64,000 bases of DNA from Mugil cephalus (taxonomy: Eukaryota > Chordata > Actinopteri > Mugiliformes > Mugilidae): the NCBI RefSeq assembly GCF_022458985.1, contig NC_061783.1:13337913-13401912 (forward strand). The letters are read 5' to 3'. The notes below the pieces were generated by a model. That model was not told where the DNA came from, made no database searches, and saw only the letters and a list, made by a program, of their open reading frames with translations. The number at the start of each line of letters is the position of its first letter. Positions within the stretch are counted from its first letter, which is position 1. Below, piece by piece: positions 27,601 to 40,050 of the stretch. The translations under genes and the position numbers were made by a program.

Positions 27601-30364
27601 CCTGGAGGCCGGGATAGGGGATTTTTATTGACTCTTCTTGTCCATGACTGACTAAAGGTCGGTGTGTGCGCTCATGTTACTGGCAGGGTCCAGCGCATAC
27701 CAGTTCTCCTGCAGAGGATTAAGAATGATAACATCCAACTGCCCGTCAGTAGACAAGGTGGATGTGTGATTGTGTCTTCTTGGGGAGAAAAAATGATCTC
27801 ATTGAGCTTCTGAGACAACATTTTCGTTGGCCTCGTATTAATCGAGTTGTAATGTGATGGGTTATTTTTCTTCCCTATAGTGCGAATGAGGTGAGTGTCT
27901 CCAGAGGCAGCTTCATAACAAAGGATCACTTTTCCAGGGAGCTGATGTAAGACCTCCTCAGCACGGTGCCTCCTGTGAAGGCGGCCTCGGCCCTTTCTCC
28001 GCCTCTCTTTGTGCTTTGCTTCAAGACCGGCAGCTTACTAAAAACAAATTTGGCACACGGGCAATACGAAGGCCCTCTTCAGCACTTTACACGAGAAGTT
28101 TTGTCAATCTGCGTGTGTTTACTTCCTCCGCCGTTTCATTTCCTTTCCTGTCTGCTTGACTGCCACGTCCTCCAGCGTTTCTCAGCCTAGATGTGGTAGT
28201 CGTGTGCGTGTGCGTGACAGTCAGACATCCAGAGAAGCCGTAATCTTCCTAATCTGCTCGTTGTCTGTCACCTGCAGCCGGTTGAAGATTAGAAAGTGAC
28301 TCGGATCAGTGCCAGATGGATGGGAAGGGTGAAGATGAAAAGTTGCAAAAAAGACACATTGGTTTGGACGCATTGAGATCAAACCCAGGTCCAGAAAACT
28401 TTAAGCATGTTGGGTCTGATTTTACTGCTGTGGGTCATAATCATCTAAACATTTGAAAATTAGCATTCATTAATACACAGGAGAAGGACCCAGGAAAAGC
28501 TCATTTAGAAGCCCAGTCGAAACGAAAAACCAACCAGCAGGCTAACAGTCAGCTACCAGCTAGCAACCAACAAGAAAGAAGACACCAGCTAACTAGCTTA
28601 GCTAACAGCAGTAAGAGGCACATCATTGGGGTTTTCAAGTGGGCACCTCCCTTCACCGATGTTTCATTAACTTAGGCCCACGACGCCTCAAGAAAGCTGA
28701 ACAGCGAGTTCCAGCGTTCTGGAGTCACCCCCCTCCATGTTGTCACCACACAACCGCGTGACGTTAAACCACCAAGGGATTAGCTTGGCCCTTTTTACTG
28801 CTATTCCCCAGGAAGGGAAGGGGTGGGATAGTGATACAGAACCTGGTAAAAGAAAAGAATGCTATTAAGTGGAATTTGATCTTTTGTAGTTTTCCATTTG
28901 TCTTTTGTTGCAGGATGTTTCTACCAGGTCACTACTTTCTAGATCTGGCTGCTCAAGGTGTCGGTGCGTTCTTTGTATTTGGGTGTGTCCGGGACATATT
29001 TTACATTGGATTCGGTCTCTATCCAAACCTTCTGTATTGGATGACATAGGTTTCCCTCCTTTCAGTTTTGGATCGCGTCCAACATCTCAGGCCTCAGATA
29101 TTATCGCGTTGTTGAGTCGTCCCCGTGACAGACGGCTAGGTGCACCAGGTCTCACCGGTTTAGTTGAATCGGGTGAATATTTTTTTCCCCGTTTCAAAGT
29201 CGCCCACTCCTTCCCAGTTTGACTGTTCACTAAACTAGCTTGGCTTCTCTTTAAATAACACGAATAACTTCGAGACTGCAACCACGACACAGCTGAAGTT
29301 TTTGTGAGTGTAAAGCTCAACAGGCTGTTGTAAATGAACCGTGCTCCTTCCACTCACTCTCCAAGTGGGCCCATATAAACTATATGCACACACGCCTTAT
29401 AAACAAAATCGCTCTCTCTATTAGGCAATGTGAAGCGAGTCTGTTCAGCCTGGGGCTCATTAAACATTATTTGATAGCCGAAGAAGCCGATGGCTGATAA
29501 GGTTATGTTTTGGCTTGCGAGTGTGGGAGAGGAATATAGTTTATTTTGCAACTGTTATTTTGGTAATAGTATCCCTGAATGTCTCTCTTGTATCTTCACG
29601 AACGCAGATGGAGAGGCTCGTTATCAGAGAGCAGTATCCGGCGTTTCCTCATAGTCCGCGTTGTCCTTAAGTCTTAAACTCCTCGCGCACGTACTTGACC
29701 GCTCACGTGTGCTCGCGCTCAAACAGAAGGCCAGACAGGTGGCAAGGACTCGAGTCCAAGTCTGCTGCTGCGACTTCTGTCGCCCGTACGTCGCCGGAAT
29801 CCATTTCCCATGATCCCTTCTTTGCCTAAATGCCTGAAAAATATATTATGCGTCATAGGTTTGTGGGTCTCGGCGTACTAATGATTCTCGGCCTTCGCTG
29901 CTCTCTTGTAAATAAAAGAAACCCACCCGGTAATGTTTCTAATGATGGAGTGCAGAATTGCCATACTTCATATTCCACAGTGACATGTATTTATATCTTC
30001 ACTTGGGTAGTAAGCGGTGTGAATGCAGCCCCGGGTACCTGCGGGCCAGATGGCAGCTGAGACTTTGGGGAGCTTAAATCAACAGCATGTGTTTTTGGGG
30101 TTGGAAGCTTGCATATGATCAGCAGAGAGGCAGCTGCATTAAAACCAGAAGCAGTAGTTAGTTATGTGCAAGAGAAAGGCGGAGGACGGAAACCTGGTGA
30201 ACCCCCAAGCAGCACTTTATAAGTAGGAGCACTTGATGGAGTGTAGATTGTTCCTTTTGAAAAGTTGGAGGAATTCGAGACCTGTCTGCTCTCTCCCGCT
30301 TTGATGTTTCAGCCTCCACCTCGTCCTCCTCCTCCTCCTGCTGCATGTCAACCCCCACCCCCCT

Positions 30365-30418
<54 letters not shown>

Positions 30419-33400
30419 CACAGATTAATCAGCTTAAGTACGCGCGCACTCATGCTCCCTCCTTCTTTTAAAAGGCTGCCTCTTACCTCTTAACGTCTAT
30501 CACCCTTGCGATTTTAGTCCTGCATCTGCTAAAATTAGTTTTTTTTTTGGGAGGGGGGTGGGGGCGTGAGCTGATACCTGCAGTGAAGCTTAAACCTACG
30601 ACTCCCTCCACACCCCACCACACCACACCACCACGCAGGCCCGGCAGCACACGAGGCAACTCCGTTTAACTTGTCCCAGATGTGCAGCCCGTCCCCGGTG
30701 CGCGGCAGTTACTGCTAGTTAAATGAGTGAAGGAACGAGCCGCGTGCGCGCAAAGCGCTACCCGGCATTCACGGCGTGCGCGTGCAAAAGTTTGCAGGGG
30801 CTCATCTGGTTTTATTAGAAGGTAAAGCTACTGATCTTTGCTGTTCCTCCAGTATTTTTTTTTTTTCCTGTGCACAAGATCACAGAAACTTCCAGCGAGC
30901 TCCAAACCTAACCTTCAGCGCAGCTGTCGATTCAAACCAAACCGCGTACGTTTATCGAACTCCTCCAAAGTTCCATCCCGGCTCTGCCTCAACCACCCCT
31001 GCAAGAATGTCAAATATGTTTGCATGTTTAAAAAAAAAAAAAAAAACGTTCTTTATTCTGTCTGGATTCTTTTTCCATGTTAGTGTTAGTTGAAAATCTT
31101 GGCAGCCCCTGAACATACAGATAGACTTCAGCCATCTCCGACGGGGAGGAGCGGAGATGTCCAGGAATTTGCACTTTTTTTTTCCTTTTTTTTTTTTTTG
31201 GGTTCATGCTCTTTATGTTGACAATGGATGAAAACCTGACTTAAAGATACGTGCAGGGGATAATGAAAGGAAAACATTTTTTGGTGTTTCTCGAGGAATA
31301 ATGTGTAGAGATTTGGCATTCGGCTCACTTTGCTGCATTTGTGTGAAACCACAGGAGAGTCGTGAAAACCAGCTATTTCTGACCCCACGCTATGAGGCGA
31401 AGGCAATACAAAGCGCGCTGCATTTCATTAAGTGTTTTCTTAAAAGAGAAATGCAAATGCGGGTGAAGGGAGAGACGTCTTGCCTACTGTAACGCATTGT
31501 GCTCGGCTATCTCGTTTTGTCCTGCGAGGCTCTGCGCTGTCGCGTGTTGTTTCATCCCGTCCTGCTTTATACCATTTTCCTGCCGGTTCAGACGGCGACG
31601 AGCTTCCAAGCTGTGTGTATGTCCGTCTGTGTGTGTGTGTGCGCGCGTCTTGTCTGTGGGGCCCAGGAATGAAGCCCACTGCCACAGCATCCAGTGACCT
31701 AATGCAAAAGGCAGCAGGGTCTAGCACAATTCACTATTCTCTGTGTGGCTTGTCTCTCCCTCTCTGCAGCGGTTATGGTCTCTCCTGTCACTAAGCACTT
31801 TGTCACGCTTGGACGAAGACCATGATGGGGACTGGAGGGGGTTGTTGGGGCGCAGGAATGTCACTTAGATGGACTGTAGCTGGATATGCTATACACAAAC
31901 CAACAGGCTGGAGGTTAGAAGATAGTCCCGCGTAATCACACACAAGTGAACTGATGAATATATATCGCGACTGTCCGAACTTCTAAACATTTCATTAGCT
32001 AAAATAAATCAGTTTAACATGTATATGGGAAATACGCAGAGGCTTGGATGATAAGACCGCTACCACGCTCACATCTGTACGATGGATACGAAGCCACAGC
32101 GAGCAGGCGGTTAGTAGCTGGAAAATGGGACTTATTTTGGCCTCAAGCACTTGCCAGATAAAAAGCTGAGACTCCAGGGAAGCTACTGCTCCTGACCCGA
32201 AATCTTCTCGTCTAACTCTCAGCAAGAAAGCGTAATTCCAAGCGGTTCCATTTTAAAGTGCAGTGACTTGAGTACAGCAATAAGAAAAGTTATAAAAGAA
32301 AAGTTATGAGCTTAAATGTTATCACGCGTAGCAGCATAGCCTTTAGCTCGGGGTTTGAAAATGTGAGCGTAGCTGCAGAGGAGCAGCCGTGAAGGGTAAT
32401 TAAATATCACAATAACGGATACTTGTATACAAGCGCAGAATTCTGAATTGTGATCGTGACAATAGCTAATGTGTTCAGAGATTGGTGCTAACCTAACCTT
32501 TCCTACTGCTGCGGCCTCCCAGTAAAAACCTTTAACTGGCAAAACAGGAACTGGCTTTTATTATGAAGTTGTCGCACGAAATGGAATGTGTTTATAGTTT
32601 AACTCTAACCGCCGTTCATTCATCAAAAATCCATCCACTCCTTTTTTTTGTTGTTGTTTGTTTTTCTGGATCACTTTTGAATATTTAAACGAGTAACGGA
32701 GTGAGCTGTTAGATGAAGAGCTGCACACCTCCAGCTTCCTTTCTCTGTGCCCTGTTAATCAAATGAATGATGAAAGTTATTGTCTGACTTTTAAGTTGTC
32801 ACTCTTAATTCTGTGACCAGCGTTGCTAAACTCCATTCGCCGGTACCACCATTAACTACAGGTTTGGTCACATCGGCCAGGACTGAAATATTTGCAATTG
32901 CCTCTTTAATATATTTAAATATCCAACTCTTTTCGTCTCGTTTTTTGTTTACTTTGATGAATGGATTGTCTGCGACATGATAAAGCACGTGGTTTGTGAA
33001 TAGCCATTACTCACAATGGTTTGCACCAATGACAGAAATTTAAGTGTGGCTGAACACTGGGAAGTTGTGCTTTTGTCTGAAAGGCCTTTGTGGCATCTCA
33101 AAAGTATAACTGACTTTATTTTTACCAACACATTCCTCCAAACAACTTTCTCTTCCTGGGGCTCCCCGGTCTTGCGTTGCTCCCCAACCTCCAGCCGACA
33201 ACAGCGGTGCTTCATCATCACCATAATGGCAGCATTTTGAATTTTTTTTCCCAGAAAGTGTTCAGCCACATTTTGAATTTTGTCCATTGGTGAGTTGCGG
33301 TAATTCAAATACTGCAAGCTTTTTTTTTTTTCTTTTCTTTTCTTTTTTTTTTTTTTTATCTGTGGGTGGATGTTTAGTTCTTAACGAGTTAAAGGCACTG

Positions 33401-36400
33401 TGGGTTTGTAAATGTCCTTTGCTGAGCTGCTAGCATATGTTGGGATGTATCACTGGGTGAAAATATCATTAGCAGTCGTCACACCCCTGAGGGGCTGATG
33501 CCGTCATCTTCACTCTAAGAATCATGTATAACTCAGGCTAAATAATAATTAAATTTTTCAAATCAAATCGGCTACATGGACGTTGAACTGTAATGAAATT
33601 AAAAAAAAATAAAATAAATAGTTGGATTTCTCCTCGTACAGGCTCATACATATGCACATATTCTAGTCACTTAATGTAAACACCAAACAAATCTTAAAAA
33701 ATACAGGCTATTCTGGTTTCTCCTGTCCTGCTGTTCTCCTCATTACCAACGCGGACTACAAAGAAAAAGTAACGTTAACGTTGCCAACTCTCACAAAGCC
33801 TTGTGTGAAATATCACACGTGGCTCCGCCCCCAAAACACCTCTGCAAACATCATTAGCCCGAGCGTCTTGTGTAGTGATTATGGTGCTGCTGCTGTTTTG
33901 CGGCGGCTGTGTTACTTGTGCTCACTTAAGTAAAGCCGGGAGCTAATGCTTGTGTTTATCTACAACCCTCCACCTTTTCACGATGCCGCTTTCAAAGTGG
34001 CTTACACGTGCGCCGCACCAATTCCCCGTTGATTCATTTCTTCCATTCAACCATGTGTATTTCACCGCACGTGAACGTCCTGATTATTAGAAAGGATTTG
34101 AAGCACTCTGTCATAATAGAAGCGTTGTTTTCACTTCCCTCGTGCGTTTTCCGTCGAGTTAGCAGCGAGCGTAAGAAGACCTGCCAGGAACAAGTGTGCA
34201 GAAAGGTCCTAATGGTGGATCATAAAACCCCTTAGATTCCTGGCTTTTATGGGAGATGTTGGAAAAGCAGTAGGACCTTAAAACGCCCTCTTTTCACGGC
34301 TTCGGTTAATAGAGGTGGGCTTCACTGGAATAAAGACTGTTTTTCCTCTTTTTTTTTTCCCCCGTTAAGCTTTGGAAGCTTAACAGCATGAGGCATTTAA
34401 CAGCAACTGAGAACCAGAAAGAAAACAATTTCGCTAACTAGCATCTCATTGGTCGTTTCTTTTAAGAATTCAGGTAGGCCTCCTTAAAACTATTAAAAAG
34501 ATTAAAAGTGCGCCAGTGGTGGATCACAGTACAAAGTAGTTTGAGGGGTCAAAGCGGCCCAGGCCTTTTGCGAGAAGTTATGCAGAACTTCAACCTGTTC
34601 GGAGATATCGCCAACTGCCTTCACCGCCGCATTCCTTCGGGGTCGGAGCGTGCAGACGGGCAGGCAGACACACACACACACACACAGACACACACCGGCT
34701 GGACGCAGAACGTAGAAGTCACCCAGGAGCCGTCTCTTAACCCCTGACCTCACGCCCCGACCTCGCGAGGCCCGGAGCCGCGTTAGGCGTCGTCTCCGGA
34801 ATCACGGTGTTTTTAAAATCCCACCATCCCTTTTCCCACAGCTACGAGGCCTTATTTCTCATCCACCCTGCGCGGCTTTTTGAGCTCTCATGTTATTTAA
34901 GTGATTGAACGTTTTTCCAACTCTGTCAGCATTTAGCCTCATGATTAGCTGCTGCTCGGATTTTTAGTGCAATTCCCTGTCTTTCAGTCGAAGTAAATGC
35001 AACCAGCTGCTGTGTAGATGCACACGTTGGTGTTCTTAGGTGTGCGTGTGTGTGTGTGTCACCTAAATTGCTTTTATGTTTTCCAAATGGTGATGATTAA
35101 ATCACACTTGGTAATAAATTACAGAAAGGAAATGTTCCTCGGCTCTATATTTTAGCTCTGATGCGCTGTGGCGCCTGCAGATCTCTGGCAGTGACCCCAG
35201 CAGTCTTTGATCAACGGGTTCACGATGGCTTACCCATCATGCTTCGGTGCTGCAGGGATTAGGTTTGTCAGGAGCTGTTACAATAACCATAGTGTGATCG
35301 ACTGGAACGTGCTCACTTTGTGCGCGTTTGTCTTCTAGACTTGGCAGAACTAGAAAGCGGCGACACCTGATAGTTCGTCCTTTTTGAAGCAATGATTGAT
35401 TTTTTTTTTTTTTTTAAATGAGTTTGGTTTGATTTAGGAAAGTCTTTTTCATCAGTGCTTGGGGAGGAGAGTAATTTTCTAAGCTCCGTGGTTATTTGTA
35501 AAGCAGCAGTTTATGAAAAGACATACGATTTCTGTTATGGTGTGCGTTCATCGCCTTTTTTTTCTTTTTTTTTGCAATGGAATTACCCTCCTCAGTTGGA
35601 TGAGTGCACTGATCATAAATATAAAGCCGAAGCCCTGCAGCAGACAGACAGACGCAGACAGACAGACAGACAGAGAGGGTTTTTTTGTTTCTCTGACTCA
35701 ACATTCTAACTTGTTTGGCATCTGCCAGCACTGTAATTTGATTATCTTCATGATGCTCCAGCCACTAGTTCATCCACTGATTATTTTCTTGGATTGAGCA
35801 TAAGCTAAGAGATTGGTGGAAAATGTTGATGATGTTTCTGCAGAGCCTTTTTTTAGGGATGCGTGTGTGGTCCAAAACCCCCAAAGTCATTTAATTTACT
35901 AGTAAAGGACGGAGCAGTGAAACAGAGTCTAGCCGTAGCGCCTTTAAAGGAATGTATGATATGTTTAGGACTTCCAAAAATATAAAATAACCATATTGAA
36001 TCAAAAGTAGCAATTTGCGTAACCTTCAGCCTTGTCAGTCTTGTCATGTATGTGATTTTTATTTGTTTGTTGTTGCTTTTAGAAAGACTATTTGTCATTA
36101 TTGTTAATTACGTAGCTAGAAAGAGAGGGCGTCAATGGGGCATTTAAAATGCAGTATTTGCGTTGGATTTTGAGCCCCACGTCCTCGTATGGGACACACC
36201 CCATTCCCCCATTCATTTCCATGTTCCTTAAATCAAATTAAAGCAACATATGCTTCTAAATGGGTTTTGCATTGCAGCTGTGAGGCGTTACGCGCGAAAC
36301 GCATAATTATAGTTGTAAACTCCAAATTTCTGACTGAAAGATCATCTGTCCCGGCGGCGTGCGCCCGGGTGATGCAGCGCACTCCGTGGCGTGCCGTTGG

Positions 36401-37177
36401 TTCCAGACTGAGGTGCGGGTGTGGAAGGAGGGTGTTGCACCAAAGACCTGTAATGAGACTCTGCTGCGATCGCCTCCAATGTGGTTCCCATCAGAGAAAC
36501 TTGCACTTGTGGCAGAAATTCCAGCCCTGTAGCAAATGCCTAATCTGGATTCGATCAAATCAGCTTCTGCCGCAACATGCTTAGTAAACTAAGAGTACTG
36601 TGCGCTTTAATTGGATGATATTACGAAGGTTTTGCTTAAATAGCACGTCTTTTTTTTTCTTTTTTATCTGACACTTTTGGATTAGAAGCTAAGCTCGAGT
36701 CTGAGCTCTTGACAACGTTACTTCATGCCATGCCAAGAGACGTCAATCCATTATTTCACCAGCACTCATTTGTCATTCCTATTTTTGTTTGTTTCTCTTT
36801 CCCCCCAATTTCCTCTTTGCCCATTCTCCGCGTGCACTGTGGTCAAAGGCGCTACTGGCTCCCGCCCCACAGGCTGCCTCTTTTTTGTCCGACAGTGTGG
36901 ACACGCTTTTCAACAGGACGTTGAGTGCATTTCTTTTGCTAAAAACATGCCACTGCTTGGTCAACACTCTGCCGCCCGAGGAGGTGGTGGAGGAATGCGA
37001 CGTATACTAATGCTGAGTCAGCGCTGCGTAGGGAGCTGCATGGCAGACGCCCGCCCTCCTCCGAGGCTGGAGGGGCGAGCGGCCAGCTGGACTCCGCGCT
37101 TATTTCAGCGTTTGAAGACGAGGCCAAATATTACCTTGGGCTGCCCACTCATCCAGGCCGAACCCCCCACGGCACAC

Positions 37178-37217
<40 letters not shown>

Positions 37218-39507
37218 AAGGTGTCCACACAGGAGGGCAAATATGACTCATTGTCATGGAGGCGCAGGAGCTGATGCTCCCGCCTGGGGACCTTCGCTTC
37301 CTGTCATGTCAGGCCTCACCATGTCCAGATTTCCTGCCTTGCCTGAGAAAAGAAGATTAGAGGGCCATCAAGTTATTTATTCAGCACGGAGCACTGCTTC
37401 TTTTTCTCTCTCCAACACACTTTACGTTAGAAAAACGAGTAAATTAATGCGTTCAGTCATTTATCACCAAGTACGACAACTCTGGAGCGTTCTCATCCTT
37501 TTGTCCCCTATTTCATCTAAGTGCGTGTTTTGCAGTGGCTGTGTTATTTTAGTTTGAAAGCCTTTATTGTCCACAATAAAGGCTTTCATTGTTTTCATCG
37601 ATTGCCCTAAAACCTGCGGTTCCAGACGTCAGACTTTTCGCCGAGATTACCACGCTACCGCGATCTTCCCTCCGAGCTCATTCTTTCCACACTGTATTGT
37701 CTTGTATTCCTTTGAGGTCTCTAATGGATTGAGTTGGGAGGACTGTCGACGTTTAATTGGCTCTAAAAAGTGCAGGGAGCATTTAATTTTTTCTTTATAT
37801 GTTTAATGCACAGTTCTACGCTTGCACGGAGGGTCGTTTTGTTTACGTGCCTGTGTGTCTCGGTGCAGGAACTGTGAATCTCTACAGCTGCTGCTTGGTA
37901 GCAGAAGGGTGGGTCGCCTCTGTCAGCACAGGAATGCTCTGCACAGTCAGCGGTTCATATGAACATGAGCACACACACACACGCTCTCAGTAATAGCACC
38001 ATGTGAATCTGATTTTTCTTACATGGGTTCGTCATTGTATCGCTAGTAAGGCCCTTTTTAAAGCTTTAAAGCACAACAGTTATGTCACGTGTGGAATGTA
38101 CACTGTATAAATGATTAGCAGGTCTGGGACTGGAAAAACCTTCTCAACCACATCTGTGCATAGTTTGATCAAAGGTTGTTGGGTTTGTGAGGCAGGTGGT
38201 TTGGTTTAAAGGTGAGGTAAATAATAAAATAGATCAAGTACAGGTTTTGTAGTTCTAGCAGAGAAATCGTGCTCTTGCAAACTTCTTATTTCTTTAGGTG
38301 CTGTGAGATAATACACATGGAAGAACTGAGGCTCTAGACATGTGTCACTGTCACGTTAAGGATCACCACTAATTAACTGTCTCTTCTTTTGTTTTCCTTT
38401 GCAGAAGAGGTCGACTACGCTAACTTCGGCACCAACACATTAACTCGTAAGAAGAAGGCGGTGGTCGCGCTGCGCAACAACGACGTCAACCGCAAGCGTC
38501 CTCACATCCACATTGGCATGCCGCGGGACTTCCGGCCCGTCTCCTCCATCATCGACGTGGACATCCTGCCAGAATCGCACCGCCGAGTTCGCCTCTATCG
38601 CCACGGCTCAGACAAGCCCCTCGGCTTTTACATCCGGGATGGCACCAGCGTTCGCGTGACGCCGCATGGCCTGGAGAAGGTCCCGGGTATCTTCATATCC
38701 CGGCTGGTGCCCGGAGGGTTGGCGGAGAGCACCGGGCTGCTGGCGGTCAACGATGAGGTGCTGGAGGTGAACGGCATTGAGGTGACCGGGAAGTCCTTAG
38801 ATCAGGTAACGGATATGATGATCGCCAACAGCCACAACCTGATCGTGACCGTGAAGCCGGTGAACCAGCGCAACAATGTGGTCCGCGGTAGCAGGATCTC
38901 CGGCAGCTCGGGACAGTCTTCCGACAGCAGCGGGTCAACCGGTTACCCAACTCTGTCCGTGGCCTCAGTAGGGGGGACGTTATCCGGAGCGCACGGTTAC
39001 CAAGACGACCTGGAGAGCGACGAGGACGCAGATATTGTCATTGAGAGCAGCCTCAAGCGGCCATCGCAGAGGTCCAATGCTTCCCTGGCGTCCAGCGTGT
39101 CCCGCACGCACCAGCAGACTCCGACGACGGCCTCAGGCCCAGCGGCGCCTCCGAGCCCTCCCACGCGTCCGTCTTCCGTGATTTCCACCGCCTCCTTCCA
39201 TTCGCAGACGAGTCTTAACGGAGGGTCTCACCACCACCACCAACACCACCACCACCAACAACAACACCACCACCACCACCACCAACAGAGCAGCCTTAGC
39301 TACCAGCTCCACAGAGACCTGAACCTCCAACACTCCCAGCACAGCCACCACCACGCACAGCCCCCGCATCACAGCAGCAACCCAGCCCTACGCCAGAGCA
39401 ACGGAAGTCTGCACAAAATCCTCAGCTCACTGAAATCGGACCCACGGCACAGTCTCGCGCTTCCCAGGGGAGGGGTGGAGGAGGATGGCACCGTCATCAC
39501 CCTATAA
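9654..39507 (+). CDS. pard6g: PAR-6 cell-polarity protein (partitioning defective 6 gamma-type), 3 coding exons
   Basis: Exons 9654-9725, 15047-15269 and 38405-39507 join in frame (phase 0, then phase 1) to 465 residues; all junctions are GT-AG. PAR-6 is the adaptor that links atypical PKC, Cdc42-GTP and PAR-3 at the apical cortex and junctions. Residues 20-98 are the PB1 domain that binds aPKC (conserved Lys near [12 protein letters not shown]). Residues 131-155 are the semi-CRIB ([12 protein letters not shown]). Residues 157-250 are the PDZ domain with loop PLGFYIRDG. The N-terminus [12 protein letters not shown] and the acidic [11 protein letters not shown] after the PDZ favour the gamma paralogue over alpha or beta; which fish duplicate (a or b) is not resolved. 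The protein ends DGTVITL, a hydrophobic PDZ-ligand-like tail shared with PAR-6B. The tail carries an unusual His/Gln-rich tract (374-422), making it longer than human PARD6G (about 376 residues). ATG 9654 is chosen by homology. Confidence 0.96.
11610..11790 (+). repeat. Possible dispersed fish repeat
   Basis: The segment with GGGCCAATCACGG, TAGCTACGGCATC and AATTGACGCAGAAGTAG resembles a motif set that recurs in many fish genomes. This is from memory of the pattern; no second copy occurs in this window, so the call is tentative. Confidence 0.25.
13279..13309 (+). repeat. CCT/CCA-rich trinucleotide tract
   Basis: Imperfect CCT repeat with CCA interruptions on a polypyrimidine background. It produces a spurious poly-proline frame. 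Confidence 0.85.
15931..15974 (+). repeat. GCCAGCCG/CGAG-type short tandem repeat
   Basis: Tandem GCCAGCCG units pass into GAGC units, preceded by a (TC)n tract at about 15885-15900. Confidence 0.8.
17201..17489 (+). mobile_element. Internally deleted Tc1-like element
   Basis: The left end reads ACACCAATCAGCCACAACATT. The right end, on the other strand, reads TACACCAATACGGCATAACATT, forming terminal inverted repeats. The left interior (CTGACAGGAGAAGTGAATAA and ATGTACCACCCACCTAGACC) and the right interior (GGTGGTCATAATGTTATG) match my recollection of a common fish Tc1-like family. The transposase region is deleted. A second relic of the family, in opposite orientation, is at 48790-49114. Confidence 0.7.
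18634..18978 (+). mobile_element. Decayed hAT-like non-autonomous element
   Basis: It starts TAGGGATTGGCCGATAC, with subterminal TCGCCGATACCGATT repeats. Related GATA/CGAT-rich sequence occurs near the right side (CTGCCGATAACGAT and three ACAGATAT units). The right terminal repeat is too decayed to place and no target duplication is clear. It encodes no protein. Confidence 0.45.
22444..22466 (+). repeat. (GACA)n microsatellite
   Basis: About six tandem GACA units. Confidence 0.95.
24241..24612 (+). repeat. Two-unit tandem duplication, period about 194 bp
   Basis: Both units begin AAGAAGTGATGG (24241 and 24435), continue with ATATGTGACTACATGT, and later share CAGCAGGCTA and GACACCAGCTAACTAGCCTAGCC. 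The second unit has a small deletion. A partial third copy lies about 4 kb downstream at 28500-28628. Confidence 0.85.
28500..28628 (+). repeat. Partial third copy of the 194-bp repeat
   Basis: It shares CATTTAGAA, AGCCCAGTC, ACCAGCAGGCTAACAGTCAG, GACACCAGCTAACTAGC and CAACAGCAGT with the tandem pair at 24241-24612, which marks the unit as dispersed rather than purely a local duplication. Confidence 0.8.
30367..30414 (+). repeat. (CA)24 microsatellite
   Basis: Uninterrupted CA run, the longest perfect dinucleotide repeat in the window. Confidence 0.97.
33320..33357 (+). repeat. Poly-T / TTTTC tract
   Basis: T homopolymer broken by three single C residues at 5-bp spacing. Confidence 0.9.
35638..35674 (+). 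repeat. (CAGA)n microsatellite
   Basis: CAGA tetranucleotides with one GCAGA interruption. Confidence 0.93.
37173..37213 (+). repeat. (CA)n microsatellite
   Basis: About 20 CA units with one early interruption, followed by a short A run. Confidence 0.95.
37555..37588. repeat. Perfect palindrome, 16-bp arms, 2-nt centre
   Basis: TGAAAGCCTTTATTGT, then CC, then its exact reverse complement. It lies about 0.8 kb upstream of pard6g exon 3. Confidence 0.95.
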
Positions 39508-40024
39508 TACTTAACAAAAAAAAAATAAAAAAATCACAGAGACACAAACATCCCGGCTGCTCAGAGACTAAAACTGGAACATCAGGCCAGATCAGTATGA
39601 GCATGTGTGCGTTTTGATACATACTAATTGTGTAACACTTACAAGATGATTGACAATAGGAAATTGCATACATGGAAATTGTATTGTGTATATATTTCTT
39701 GTATTTTAAGTCCTCTTTGTCTTACGTGGAAAAGATGTGTATGTTTGCAAAAAGCATCAGAACAAATAACTGTTTTTAGGCACGTCCTCTGCATCTGAGG
39801 AGTTCTGGACGCACCTACAATCTGATACAGTTACTTAGTGACCACTTATATTAAGATCGTTTCAATTCTTATTACTGGGACCAACTTGGGGTTGCTTATG
39901 GATGTTTTTTTAAAGAGTAAATCTATATTTCTTATATTCTGATAAAATGCTGTGTAGAGTATGTTTTTTTTTTAATAGGTCTTTTATGCATTGATGATTG
40001 TGATCAAATTCTTGTATCTGTTTC

Positions 40025-40030
40025 AATAAA
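40025..40030 (+). terminator. Likely pard6g polyadenylation signal
   Basis: Canonical AATAAA about 518 bp after the stop codon, followed by a T-rich stretch. The implied 3' UTR (39508 to about 40045) is AT-rich and shows no other feature. Confidence 0.65.
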
Positions 40031-40050
40031 TTATTCTGTCTTTTACTTAT

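Larger units (their letters stand above)
15270..38404 (+). other. pard6g intron 2 (23.1 kb)
   Basis: Donor CAAG|gtaggt and acceptor tttgcag|AA flank a very long intron compared with the compact genes downstream. It holds two transposon relics (17201-17489, 18634-18978), a 194-bp tandem duplication with a remote third copy (24241-24612, 28500-28628), many microsatellites, a CG-rich islet near 30640-30790 and a perfect palindrome at 37555-37588. I saw no nested coding gene on either strand. Long first or second introns in developmental genes often host enhancers, but none can be named here. Confidence 0.85.
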
